Source: an uncultured Muribaculum sp. (GTDB lineage: Bacteria; Bacteroidota; Bacteroidia; Bacteroidales; Muribaculaceae). From it: a stretch of 7,775 nucleotides of DNA. The notes beneath the pieces were generated by a model. It saw only the letters and a program-made list of their open reading frames with translations. It ran no database searches and had not been told where the DNA came from. The translations under genes and the position numbers were made by a program. The DNA is taken from assembly GCA_947573015.1 (NCBI GenBank), contig CANPDS010000116.1, forward strand, positions 1 through 7,775, given 5' to 3'. Of the stretch, positions 1 to 6,535 are shown piece after piece (the stretch's first letter is position 1; each line of letters opens with the position of its first letter).

Positions 1-374
1 GGTCGATCTGGCTGTGGATATATGGCAGGAAGCAATGTAAGCAGCAGAGCTATGTCAACGATCCACTTTATGATGCGGGTATTGGCGATGGTCTGCCTGT
101 AGGCAAAAATAAAATTGAACAGAATGTTGGTGGCATAGATTGCCTGAATCCATCTGAACCATTGCATCATAGACTGTATCTCGGATGCATCGCGCTCATA
201 GCCGAGGTAGGCTATGAACAGTGATACACAAGCTAATGAGGCAATGAATGTGGCTACTTCAAACGTATGTCCTATTGGATGTAATACGTAGCGGTAGCGC
301 CATATGGAGTGGCGCCACCGTTGTGCTATGTATCTTTTATGCCGGAATAATCTCGGCCATCTGTGCCGTGACAT
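1..374 (-). CDS. N-terminal part of a membrane protein, possibly TrkH-family potassium uptake protein (partial, runs off left edge)
   Basis: This reading frame is open from an ATG at 374 to the left edge (124 codons) and has no stop, so only the N-terminus is seen. It begins with a very basic cytoplasmic-looking stretch (residues 1-30, rich in Arg and His). Three hydrophobic segments follow at about 40-58, 73-92 and 101-119, the last containing IIKWIVDIALLLTLLP. The spacing and the W-x-x-D pattern in the third segment resemble the extra N-terminal membrane region that I recall in Bacteroidetes TrkH potassium transporters; this is a recollection, not a search result. It lies 18 bp downstream of the channel-like gene, in the same frame and on the same strand, so the two are probably one operon devoted to potassium or other cation movement. 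The P-loops that would prove TrkH lie outside the window. It could instead be another voltage-sensor-like ion channel. That it is a real gene is fairly sure; the function is tentative. Confidence 0.55.
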   Translation of the reverse strand, partial: MSRHRWPRLFRHKRYIAQRWRHSIWRYRYVLHPIGHTFEVATFIASLACVSLFIAYLGYERDASEIQSMMQWFRWIQAIYATNILFNFIFAYRQTIANTRIIKWIVDIALLLTLLPAIYPQPDR

Positions 375-392
375 TGGGGAATTTACAGATGA

Positions 393-1208
393 TCAGGCGA
401 TTTCGGTCTGTTTTTTTGCTTTTGCTTTCTTCGATGCATCCTGTCTGTCTTCGGCCTTATCGCGTAAAGCACGTTGTGATAGTGCGTTGGTTATGTATAC
501 TGTAAATACCGGAAATAGAATCAAACCCTCGGCTGACAGGATTACACCAAGTACTTTGCCTGTCGGTGTGATACAGTTGATGTTGCATCCAACTGTGGTG
601 ACATCCATGAATGCCCACCATAATGCCGACCAATAGGTGGTGACACCGGGGTTTACATAATGTTCTTCAATATAGAACATCAGGCTTGCGAAATAGACAG
701 TGGCGATGAGCAATCCCAGATATGTGGCAAATAATCCGGAAATTTTGTTGGAAAACAGTACGCCCATCACCAATGCGAGTACATATCCGGCGCGTATCAT
801 CGGTATGAAGCGTATTATATACTGCATCTCCGGATTGAGGTCGATCCCGTAATAGGCGATTATATTCAGATATGGTATGCTGACGAGTAGGAAGAACAGA
901 TGTGTGGCTATATAGCGCCATTTTCTTGGAGCGAAGAAAAATTCCACTATGATATCGAAAATGAAAAACATGCAGATCCAGAACTGGATATTCATATACT
1001 GCTTGCTTGCCAGAAACGAAATATTGTTGAACGAATCCCAGGATATCAGCACAATCAGTCCTACGGCTGCTATCAATACAAGAGAATGGAGTATCTTCAC
1101 TATGATTCTGTCGCGTCGGGATAGTTGGCGTTCATCGCCAGAAGCCCCATTGTTTTGTGCGGATGTTTTGGGGGCGATTTGGGAAGTTGTGGTTGTGTCG
1201 GTCGACAT
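393..1208 (-). CDS. Six-transmembrane ion channel protein (potassium-channel-like)
   Basis: A 271-residue inner-membrane protein with the layout of a voltage-gated-like cation channel subunit. The cytoplasmic N-terminus (1-35) is Thr/Ser/Asn-rich. Hydrophobic segments lie near 36-57 (S1), 75-93 (S2), 100-119 (S3), 130-152 (S4-like, with Arg133 and Arg139), 158-182 (S5) and 217-241 (S6). A pore loop between S5 and S6 (about 192-210) reads WWAFMDVTTVGCNI. The C-terminus (245-271) is a charged Lys/Arg/Asp tail. The TTVG part is the potassium-channel signature, but the usual Tyr-Gly-Asp that follows is replaced by Cys-Asn-Ile, so ion selectivity cannot be assumed. The ATG at 1208 has a purine-rich GAGAGAAAG just upstream, which supports the start. 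The next gene in the operon is another membrane protein, possibly a potassium transporter. No Bacteroidetes -7 element was found upstream on this strand. Channel family is confident; potassium as the ion is inferred. Confidence 0.85.
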   Translation of the reverse strand: MSTDTTTTSQIAPKTSAQNNGASGDERQLSRRDRIIVKILHSLVLIAAVGLIVLISWDSFNNISFLASKQYMNIQFWICMFFIFDIIVEFFFAPRKWRYIATHLFFLLVSIPYLNIIAYYGIDLNPEMQYIIRFIPMIRAGYVLALVMGVLFSNKISGLFATYLGLLIATVYFASLMFYIEEHYVNPGVTTYWSALWWAFMDVTTVGCNINCITPTGKVLGVILSAEGLILFPVFTVYITNALSQRALRDKAEDRQDASKKAKAKKQTEIA

Positions 1209-1337
1209 ATCTTTCTCTCAATAGTTGAACGTATGCAGCACCCTTATGCCATGCCGGATTTATGTGCCTGCACGCATGGACGCCTATGTATCAATAACAC
1301 CATCTTTAATGCAATGGTTTTGCACGTTGGGCTTCAA

Positions 1338-1369
1338 CTTGCATAAATTGCTTAAATCATCTAACTTTG
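1338..1369 (+). promoter_or_regulatory. Bacteroidetes-type promoter for tamL
   Basis: The -7 element TAACTTTG (1362-1369) matches the Bacteroidetes consensus TAnnTTTG exactly. CTTG at 1338-1341 is a three-of-four match to the -33 element TTTG, with a 20 bp spacer. Transcription would start near 1374-1377, which rules out the longer upstream ATG at 1225 as the working start of the downstream gene. It lies in the divergent gap between the channel gene and tamL. Confidence 0.7.
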
Positions 1370-1374
1370 CATCT

Positions 1375-2733
1375 GTGAGATTAACCAGTTGCCACATATC
1401 CGGCATTGCGCATATCGTGACCGTAGTGACTATGGCTACGTTGCTTTTTGGCTGTAGCTCTACTCGGCATGTTCCGCAAGGACAATACCTTGTGGATAAG
1501 GTAGATATTACTATGGTGGACAATGCTGAGGTAGAAGAGGGGCAACTGGTCAACTATCTGCGTCAGACACCTAATCATAAAGTGCTGGGCTTTCTGAAAC
1601 TTCAGCTTGCCACATACAATATGTCGGGTCGCGATTCCACAAAGTGGTACAATCGTTGGGCGAGAAAACTTGGACAGCCACCGGTGATCTACGATCAGGA
1701 GCTCACTGATGCATCGGCCTATCAACTTCATCAGGCTATGGTCAATCGTGGTTACCTTGATGCGGAAGTTACTGTAGATACCATACATACGGGTAAAAAC
1801 AGGAAAGTACAGGTAGATTATCGTATTACAACTGGATTGCCTCATTATATATCAACGATCGATTATTCTATACCTGATTCTGCGATCGCTTCGTTGATCG
1901 CTGCATCGCCGAGCCGCGACCGTCTGAAGCCTGGGGATCTCCTTGACCGAAACCGTCTGGAGGATATGCGCACAGGCATATCCGAGATGTTGCGCAACAA
2001 TGGTTATTTCACTTTTACAAAAGACTACATAACTTTTACGGCAGATACGGCGGCTGGTGCACGCGATGTGAATTTGACTCTCAATCTTCGTCAACCCTCC
2101 GCACAGAGTCCCGACAAATCTCATCTTACTTACCGTATCAGCAGGGTGATATTTGTCACAGACTATAATCCGGGCACTGATTATGGCAGCTTTGATTTTC
2201 ATAATCAGGATACTGTGTATTATCGCGATATTGAAGTATTATATGGTGCTGACAGATATCTGCGTCCGCAGATACTCTATGAGGCTTCGCATATCGCTCC
2301 GGGACAGCTCTTCAGCCAGCATGCCGTTGATCTGACTTATGAGGCACTCGGACGTCTGGGTATACTCAGGTATGTAAATATTGATATGCGACGTGCCGGA
2401 TTCACTCCTGATGGTGAGCCTCTGTTGGATGCATATATCTTACTTACGCGTGGCAAGAAACAGGGTGTATCGCTTGAACTGGAGGGGACTAACTCAGAGG
2501 GAGATCTTGGTTTTGGCGTCGGGGTCACTTATCAGCATCGCAACCTTGCTCATGGCTCTGAACTTCTGTCGGCCAAGTTCCGTACGAGCTATGAGAGTCT
2601 TTCGGGTGATTTCAACGGACTCATCAACAACCGGTATATGGAGTATGCCGGAGAGATAGGTATTACTTTCCCGCAGTTTGAAGCACCGTTTCTATCTTAT
2701 GATTTCAAACGTCGCATCAAAGCCACTACGTAA
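1375..2733 (+). CDS. tamL: TamL-like BamA/TamA-family outer-membrane assembly lipoprotein, N-terminal fragment (premature stop)
   Basis: This is the front half of a BamA/TamA-superfamily protein that helps insert or assemble outer-membrane proteins. With the GTG at 1375 as start, residues 1-27 form a lipoprotein signal (Arg2, hydrophobic core IVTVVTMATLLFG, lipobox Cys27 followed by SSTRHVP). A lipid-anchored TamA homologue is the Bacteroidetes variant called TamL. The stretch after the Cys (GQYLVDKVDI and onward) looks like consecutive POTRA-type periplasmic repeats to about residue 345. Beta-strand-rich sequence, the start of the Bac_surface_Ag barrel, begins near GVSLELEGTNSEGDLGFG. The frame stops at TAA 2731-2733, codon 453 of what would be a 782-residue protein, and continues in the same frame afterwards. 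The start is uncertain: GTG 1375 gives the best signal peptide but lies at the predicted transcription start; GTG 1417 leaves a leader but a very short signal; ATG 1225 is upstream of the promoter. Family is confident; functional status is doubtful. Confidence 0.85.
   Translation: MRLTSCHISGIAHIVTVVTMATLLFGCSSTRHVPQGQYLVDKVDITMVDNAEVEEGQLVNYLRQTPNHKVLGFLKLQLATYNMSGRDSTKWYNRWARKLGQPPVIYDQELTDASAYQLHQAMVNRGYLDAEVTVDTIHTGKNRKVQVDYRITTGLPHYISTIDYSIPDSAIASLIAASPSRDRLKPGDLLDRNRLEDMRTGISEMLRNNGYFTFTKDYITFTADTAAGARDVNLTLNLRQPSAQSPDKSHLTYRISRVIFVTDYNPGTDYGSFDFHNQDTVYYRDIEVLYGADRYLRPQILYEASHIAPGQLFSQHAVDLTYEALGRLGILRYVNIDMRRAGFTPDGEPLLDAYILLTRGKKQGVSLELEGTNSEGDLGFGVGVTYQHRNLAHGSELLSAKFRTSYESLSGDFNGLINNRYMEYAGEIGITFPQFEAPFLSYDFKRRIKATT
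2731..2733 (+). other. tamL: In-frame TAA interrupting tamL
   Basis: The codons before read RRIKATT and those after read FSVSFNYQERPEYTR, all in one frame and all typical barrel sequence of this family. TAA is one substitution away from GAA, CAA or AAA; Glu is my best guess for the lost residue from memory of related proteins. No indel is needed to explain it. Confidence 0.9.
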
Positions 2734-2739
2734 TTTTCC

Positions 2740-3723
2740 GTGTCATTTAATTATCAGGAGCGACCGGAGTATACGCGTATTATTGCTGGAGCCGGATGGA
2801 AATACCGTTGGACAAACCGTCAGAATACATTGCGGCATCGGTTTGATCTGATAGATGTGAATTATGTGTACCTTCCAAAGTCGACAATCGATTTTCTTAA
2901 TCAGATAGCTCCATCAAATCCGTTGTTGCGCTACAGCTATGAGGACCACTTTATATTAAGGGCCGGATATAGCTATTACCGTACTAACAAGAGACAACCG
3001 TCTGGCGATGCATTCAATCGTGTGATAAGACAGCCGAGTGTATTTACCATCAGGGCTAATTTCGAGCCTGCCGGCAATCTGCTTTATGCCATATCGCGTA
3101 TTACGGGACAAAAACGCCATAACGACGCCTATCGCTTTTTCGGCATACAGTATGCACAGTATATGAAGGCCGACGCCGATTATACATTCACACGTGTGCT
3201 TGGTCCGCGTTCGTCTGTGTCGTTTCATGCCGGTCTGGGCATTGGCGTTCCCTATGGCAACTCGCGCATGCTCCCTTTTGAGAAGCGTTTCTATGCCGGA
3301 GGTGCCAATAGCGTGAGAGGGTGGGGTGTGCGTACTCTGGGCCCCGGACGATATGCGTCGCGCAATTCGGTTACGGATTTTATAAATCAATGTGGCGATA
3401 TACGGCTGGATCTTAGTATTGAGTACCGCGCCAAACTGTTTTGGATACTTGAAGGAGCTTTTTTTGTTGATGGAGGTAACATCTGGACTATACATAACTA
3501 TGAAACCCAGCCCGGAGGCTTTTTCCGGTTTGACTCCTTTTACAAAGAGCTTGCCGCAGCCTATGGTATAGGTGTGCGTCTTGACTTTACTTATTTTCTG
3601 CTGCGTCTTGATCTTGGTATGAAGGCGGTCAATCCTGCTCTCGGGGAATATCGTTGGCCGATAATTCATCCAAAATGGGGTCGTGATGCTACTTTCCATT
3701 TTTCCGTGGGTTATCCTTTCTGA
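2740..3723 (+). CDS. tamL: TamL-like outer-membrane protein, C-terminal beta-barrel fragment
   Basis: This is the back half of the interrupted tamL, in the same frame as the front half; the first codon that could restart translation is the GTG at 2740. It holds most of the 16-stranded Bac_surface_Ag barrel, including the hallmark loop-6 motif FYAGGANSVRGWGVR (VRGW at fragment residues 192-195), the counterpart of VRGF/Y in BamA. It ends with alternating aromatic residues and a terminal Phe (FHFSVGYPF), the usual outer-membrane beta-signal. Made alone it would have no signal peptide and could not reach the outer membrane, so it is not expected to be a functional separate gene. Gph begins 50 bp after its stop, with no terminator between, so they are probably one transcript. 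No tamB gene is seen in the window. Family assignment is firm; whether the intact protein is ever made depends on whether the TAA is real. Confidence 0.85.
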   Translation: MSFNYQERPEYTRIIAGAGWKYRWTNRQNTLRHRFDLIDVNYVYLPKSTIDFLNQIAPSNPLLRYSYEDHFILRAGYSYYRTNKRQPSGDAFNRVIRQPSVFTIRANFEPAGNLLYAISRITGQKRHNDAYRFFGIQYAQYMKADADYTFTRVLGPRSSVSFHAGLGIGVPYGNSRMLPFEKRFYAGGANSVRGWGVRTLGPGRYASRNSVTDFINQCGDIRLDLSIEYRAKLFWILEGAFFVDGGNIWTIHNYETQPGGFFRFDSFYKELAAAYGIGVRLDFTYFLLRLDLGMKAVNPALGEYRWPIIHPKWGRDATFHFSVGYPF

Positions 3724-3773
3724 CAACGTGTGGCGACATGCCGGAAATGTTTTATTCAAAAAATACATACCTT

Positions 3774-4442
3774 ATGAAACAGCTCGTTATTTTTGATCTG
3801 GACGGCACTCTGCTCAATACCATCGATGATCTTGGCACTGCTACTAATCATGCATTGGGCACGCTTGGATTTCCGCAGCATCCTATCTCGGCATATCCGG
3901 CAATGGTGGGTAATGGAGTGACGAAGTTGTTGCAGCGCGCACTCCCTTCTGGCCTCGACACTGATGATAATGTGGCGAAGATGCGTGAATCTTTCAGAGA
4001 GTACTATGATGAACATTGTACTGATAATACAAAACCTTATCCTGGCATTCCGGAATTGTTGGAGGAGCTGCATGCCAATGGCATAAATCTGGCGGTTGCC
4101 TCAAATAAATATCATTCGGCTGTGGTGAAACTTATTGAACACTTTTTCCCTGCGATCGATTGGGCTGTAGTTTCCGGGCATAAGGAGGGTATCCCTACAA
4201 AACCTGACCCATCGATAGTATTTGAGATACTTACGGTGGCTCCTACTCCCAAAAACGGTGTGCTTTACGTTGGCGATTCAGGTGTAGATATGGAGACTGC
4301 GCGGCGTGCTTGTATAGAATCGGTTGGTGTGACATGGGGATTCCGTCCGGTGGCAGAGTTGAAATCGGCTCATGCTGATCATATTGTTTCGGTGGCTCCT
4401 GACATTTTGGATCTGGCGCTGAATGGATCATTCATGTCATGA
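3774..4442 (+). CDS. gph: HAD-family hydrolase, phosphoglycolate phosphatase-like
   Basis: A 222-residue cytosolic haloacid-dehalogenase phosphatase, the usual size for Gph, which removes phosphate from 2-phosphoglycolate (a DNA-repair and photorespiration-type by-product). All four HAD motifs are present: motif I DLDGT with nucleophile Asp8 and acid/base Asp10; motif II Ser110 in AVASN; motif III Lys143 in PTKPDP; motif IV GDSGVDME with Asp168 and Asp172 for magnesium. A helical C1 cap lies between motifs I and II (about 15-95). The start is ATG 3774, because DLDGT then sits at residues 8-12 as in relatives; an in-frame ATG at 3738 would add 12 unconserved residues. It follows tamL by 50 bp and is probably co-transcribed with it. 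HAD family membership is certain; the exact substrate is inferred, and some Gph-like proteins act on other small phosphate esters or on pyrophosphate. Confidence 0.88.
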   Translation: MKQLVIFDLDGTLLNTIDDLGTATNHALGTLGFPQHPISAYPAMVGNGVTKLLQRALPSGLDTDDNVAKMRESFREYYDEHCTDNTKPYPGIPELLEELHANGINLAVASNKYHSAVVKLIEHFFPAIDWAVVSGHKEGIPTKPDPSIVFEILTVAPTPKNGVLYVGDSGVDMETARRACIESVGVTWGFRPVAELKSAHADHIVSVAPDILDLALNGSFMS

Positions 4443-4489
4443 TTGGAATTGACTTCGATTATGAATAAAATTTAATAAATGTTGAAAGT

Positions 4490-4501
4490 TAGCAGCTGCT
4501 A
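4490..4501. repeat. 12-bp perfect palindrome, possible operator
   Basis: TAGCAGCTGCTA reads the same on both strands and lies immediately upstream of the -33 region of the transporter promoter, where an activator or repressor dimer could bind. No regulator is identified. It is not followed by a T-run, so it does not look like a terminator for gph. Confidence 0.4.
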
Positions 4502-4503
4502 CA

Positions 4504-4536
4504 TGTGGATAAATTCGAATAAAAACCGTAACTTTG
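4504..4536 (+). promoter_or_regulatory. Bacteroidetes-type promoter for the transporter gene
   Basis: The -7 element TAACTTTG (4529-4536) is an exact consensus match. The -33 region is weaker (TGTG at 4504-4507, spacer 21 bp), which fits a promoter that needs an activator. Transcription would start near 4541-4543 and give a leader of about 60 nt before the ATG at 4605. Confidence 0.75.
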
Positions 4537-4604
4537 CACCATTAATCTTGATTCACTCGTAATCATTTGATAATTAATTAGTTCCAATAAGTCGTATTAA
4601 TCTT

Positions 4605-5243
4605 ATGGATTGGTTGCAAAATTTGCTGGCTCCAGGTGCGAGCTCGTTGGCAAGCACAATTATTCTCTATGCTTTTGTCATAGCCTGCGGGGTATGGTTG
4701 GGTAAGTTGAAAGTCGGAGGTATCTCGTTAGGTGTTACTTTCGTACTTTTTGTAGGTCTGCTCATGGGCCATTTCGGTTATATTGTAAATCCCGAAGTGC
4801 TTCATTTTGTGCGAGAGTTCGGCCTTATTCTATTTATCTTCTCAATTGGTCTTCAGGTAGGTCCGTCATTTTTCTCTTCATTTAAGAAAGGCGGTGTCGT
4901 GCTCAATGGCTTGGCCACTCTGACTATCGTGCTCAATGTGATAATCGTACTTGCGATTTTTTATATTGATGGAAATACCCCTATCACGGCTCTTGTCGGT
5001 GTAATGTCAGGTGCGGTTACAAACACGCCTGGTCTCGGTGCTGCCCAGCAGGCCGTACTTCAGGTGATGTCGCAGGATTATAATGCTACAGAACAGATGG
5101 CCATGGGATACGCTGCTGCATATCCTCTTGGTGTGATTGGCATTATTCTGGCGATGTTCGTGATCCGTGGCCTTTTCCGCATTAAGATGGACAAAGAGAT
5201 CGAGGCTATCGAGGCAGAAAAAGCCCCTTATCCTTACATATGA
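4605..5243 (+). CDS. AspT/YidE-family transporter, N-terminal fragment (frameshifted)
   Basis: This is the first half of an inner-membrane AspT/YidE/YbjL-type transporter, a family built from two homologous membrane halves flanking two cytosolic TrkA-C (RCK_C) domains; AspT itself exchanges aspartate for alanine. The start ATG 4605 lies about 60 nt after a consensus promoter. Hydrophobic segments fall near 18-35, 40-59, 70-85, 99-121, 127-138 and 165-190. Family marks are GLQVGPSFF (82-90) and GAVTNTPGLGAAQQ (136-149), the conserved loop of the first repeat. After the charged linker EIEAIEAEKA (198-207) the frame runs into five unrelated residues and TGA 5241-5243, just where the first TrkA-C domain should begin. 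The downstream frame carries the rest. One surplus base is enough to explain it. A product ending here would lack the regulatory domains and the second membrane half and would probably be inactive. The natural substrate is unknown. Confidence 0.85.
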   Translation: MDWLQNLLAPGASSLASTIILYAFVIACGVWLGKLKVGGISLGVTFVLFVGLLMGHFGYIVNPEVLHFVREFGLILFIFSIGLQVGPSFFSSFKKGGVVLNGLATLTIVLNVIIVLAIFYIDGNTPITALVGVMSGAVTNTPGLGAAQQAVLQVMSQDYNATEQMAMGYAAAYPLGVIGIILAMFVIRGLFRIKMDKEIEAIEAEKAPYPYI

Positions 5244-6270
5244 GGTGACCAATCCGCTGATTGATGGTAAGAATATGATGCAACTTCACGACATTGTGAA
5301 TTGTGATTTCGTTGTATCTCGTCTACAGGACAAGGAGGGTAACATAATAATTCCGAATTCCCAGACTGTAATACATCTTGGCGATAAACTTTATACGGTT
5401 CTTTCGCAGACTGTAGAGGAGCGGTTCAAGTCGGTGATTGGTCCGGAGCTTGAGATGGATTGGGAAAGCAATCCGGGTCCAGTGGTATCTCGTCGTATTC
5501 TTATTACTAAGCCGGAATATAATGGTGTTACACTTGGTTCGCTGAAATTGCGTCATGGATATAGCCTGAATGCCACACGAGTCAACCGTGCCGGTATCGA
5601 CCTGCTTGCATCTCCCGATCTGCGTCTGCAGATGGGCGACCGTCTTACTGTGGTAGGTCAGCTTGAGGATATAAAGCGTCTCGCCGAGAAGCTCGGCAAC
5701 TCTGTCAAGCGTCTCAACGAGCCTAATATGTTCACGCTTTTCGCAGGTATATTCCTCGGTATCATCGTGGGTTCTATTCCTATAGCTTTCCCGGGTATCA
5801 GCGTGCCGATGAAGCTTGGCATGGCAGGTGGTCCTCTTGTTGTTGCTATCCTGCTGAGTCGTTTCGGTTATAAACTTAAACTTGTCACATATACATCGTC
5901 GGCAGCCTCGTTGCTCATGAGGGAGATAGGCATATGTCTGTTCCTCGCTTCTGTAGGCATTGCGGCCGGTGCCGATTTCGCGTCGACTGTGTTTAATAAT
6001 ACTGGTATGTGGTGGGTAATATGGGGATTCATGATAACATTTATACCTCTGATTATCGTGGGGTCGATCGCACGTGGGGTGTATAAAATCAATGTACTTA
6101 CCATTATGGGTATGTTCGGTGGTAGCATGACTGATCCTCCTGCGCTTGCTTTCGCCAACAATTCAACCGGCAACGATGCTCCTGCAGTGGCATATTCTAC
6201 TGTATATCCTCTTACCATGTTCTTGCGTATTGTCGCAGCACAGGTGCTGGTATTGGCATTGGCTTCTTGA
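5167..6270 (+). CDS. AspT/YidE-family transporter, C-terminal fragment (two TrkA-C domains and second membrane half)
   Basis: This is the second half of the frameshifted transporter. The open frame reaches back to an ATG at 5167, but the first 18 or so residues are out-of-frame coding sequence of the first half; genuine family sequence starts at about 5227 (LILTYEVTNP). Two TrkA-C domains follow: one from TYEVTNPLIDGKNMM to about LYTVLSQ, and one from RRILITKPEYNGVTLGS to about LTVVGQLEDI. The second membrane half covers roughly fragment residues 190-366. It contains MFGGSMTDPPALAFA, the repeat-2 counterpart of GAVTNTPGLGAAQ, then NSTGNDAPAVAYSTVYPLTM, which is typical of the family C-terminus. 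A hairpin terminator lies 55 bp after the stop. ATG 5167 overlaps the upstream frame, so reinitiation could in principle make a separate product, but that would be abnormal for this family. Either this is a recent pseudogene, a sequence error, or, less likely, a +1 frameshifting site at the proline codons. Confidence 0.85.
   Translation: MAFSALRWTKRSRLSRQKKPLILTYEVTNPLIDGKNMMQLHDIVNCDFVVSRLQDKEGNIIIPNSQTVIHLGDKLYTVLSQTVEERFKSVIGPELEMDWESNPGPVVSRRILITKPEYNGVTLGSLKLRHGYSLNATRVNRAGIDLLASPDLRLQMGDRLTVVGQLEDIKRLAEKLGNSVKRLNEPNMFTLFAGIFLGIIVGSIPIAFPGISVPMKLGMAGGPLVVAILLSRFGYKLKLVTYTSSAASLLMREIGICLFLASVGIAAGADFASTVFNNTGMWWVIWGFMITFIPLIIVGSIARGVYKINVLTIMGMFGGSMTDPPALAFANNSTGNDAPAVAYSTVYPLTMFLRIVAAQVLVLALAS
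5218..5227 (+). other. Frameshift site in the transporter gene
   Basis: A run of five A (5218-5222), one G and a run of four C (5224-5227) lies where reading must pass from the first frame to the next. Removing one A or one C gives EAEKP or EAEKA followed by LILTYEVTNPL, and a total of 554 residues, the normal family length. This is consistent with a single-base homopolymer insertion. Confidence 0.85.
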
Positions 6271-6325
6271 TAGAATCCGGTTATACGGTAAAAGTATATT
6301 TCCGTAAGATAAAATATTATATTGG

Positions 6326-6364
6326 TCAAGCTGTCTGTATGTAATTATGGACAGCTTGATTTTT
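6326..6364 (+). terminator. Rho-independent terminator of the transporter gene
   Basis: TCAAGCTGTC (6326-6335) pairs perfectly with GACAGCTTGA (6350-6359) as a 10-bp stem with a 14-nt loop, followed by five T (6360-6364). It sits 55 bp after the transporter stop codon. The stretch from 6365 to 6498 after it is AT-rich and holds nothing I recognise. Confidence 0.8.
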
Positions 6365-6498
6365 ATATTATAACTGCCATTTTTACAAATATTTAGGTGT
6401 ATGATTGTATGTGCGTGATTGTGCGTTAGGCTGTGAGTGTATATATATTGCAGATTGACATTAATTGTGCGGAATAATTTTATGATTCCAACATTCTG

Positions 6499-6529
6499 TT
6501 TGTCGATTAGGGAAATTATACTAACTTTG
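6499..6529 (+). promoter_or_regulatory. Consensus Bacteroidetes promoter in front of the small RNA
   Basis: TTTG (6499-6502) and TAACTTTG (6522-6529) separated by 19 bp match both elements of the Bacteroidetes sigma-70 consensus exactly, making this the strongest promoter in the window. Transcription should start near 6534-6537. No plausible protein gene begins behind it before the terminator at 6605-6665, which points to an RNA product. Confidence 0.85.
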
Positions 6530-6535
6530 CACCTA

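Noticed and set aside
304..636. Plus-strand open frames over the channel C-terminus
   Set aside because: They run opposite a well-defined channel gene with a pore motif and have no independent support.
1381..1845. Minus-strand open frame of 154 codons over the tamL N-terminus
   Set aside because: It is antisense to the signal peptide and POTRA-like region and has no recognisable protein features.
2731..2733. Alternative genetic code in which TAA is sense
   Set aside because: TAA ends the LytTR gene here, and only one in-frame TAA would need recoding.
2956..3768. Long minus-strand open frame (270 codons) opposite the tamL barrel
   Set aside because: The plus-strand frame has clear family motifs (VRGW, terminal Phe) and the minus translation shows no domain, only shadow composition.
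5868..6329. Minus-strand open frame of 153 codons over the transporter C-terminus
   Set aside because: It is antisense to the conserved second membrane half; its residues mirror that sequence and show no family.
6399..6425. Imperfect tandem GT-rich repeat sharing TGATTGT with a 14-bp period
   Set aside because: Only two degenerate copies in low-complexity sequence; chance is a sufficient explanation.
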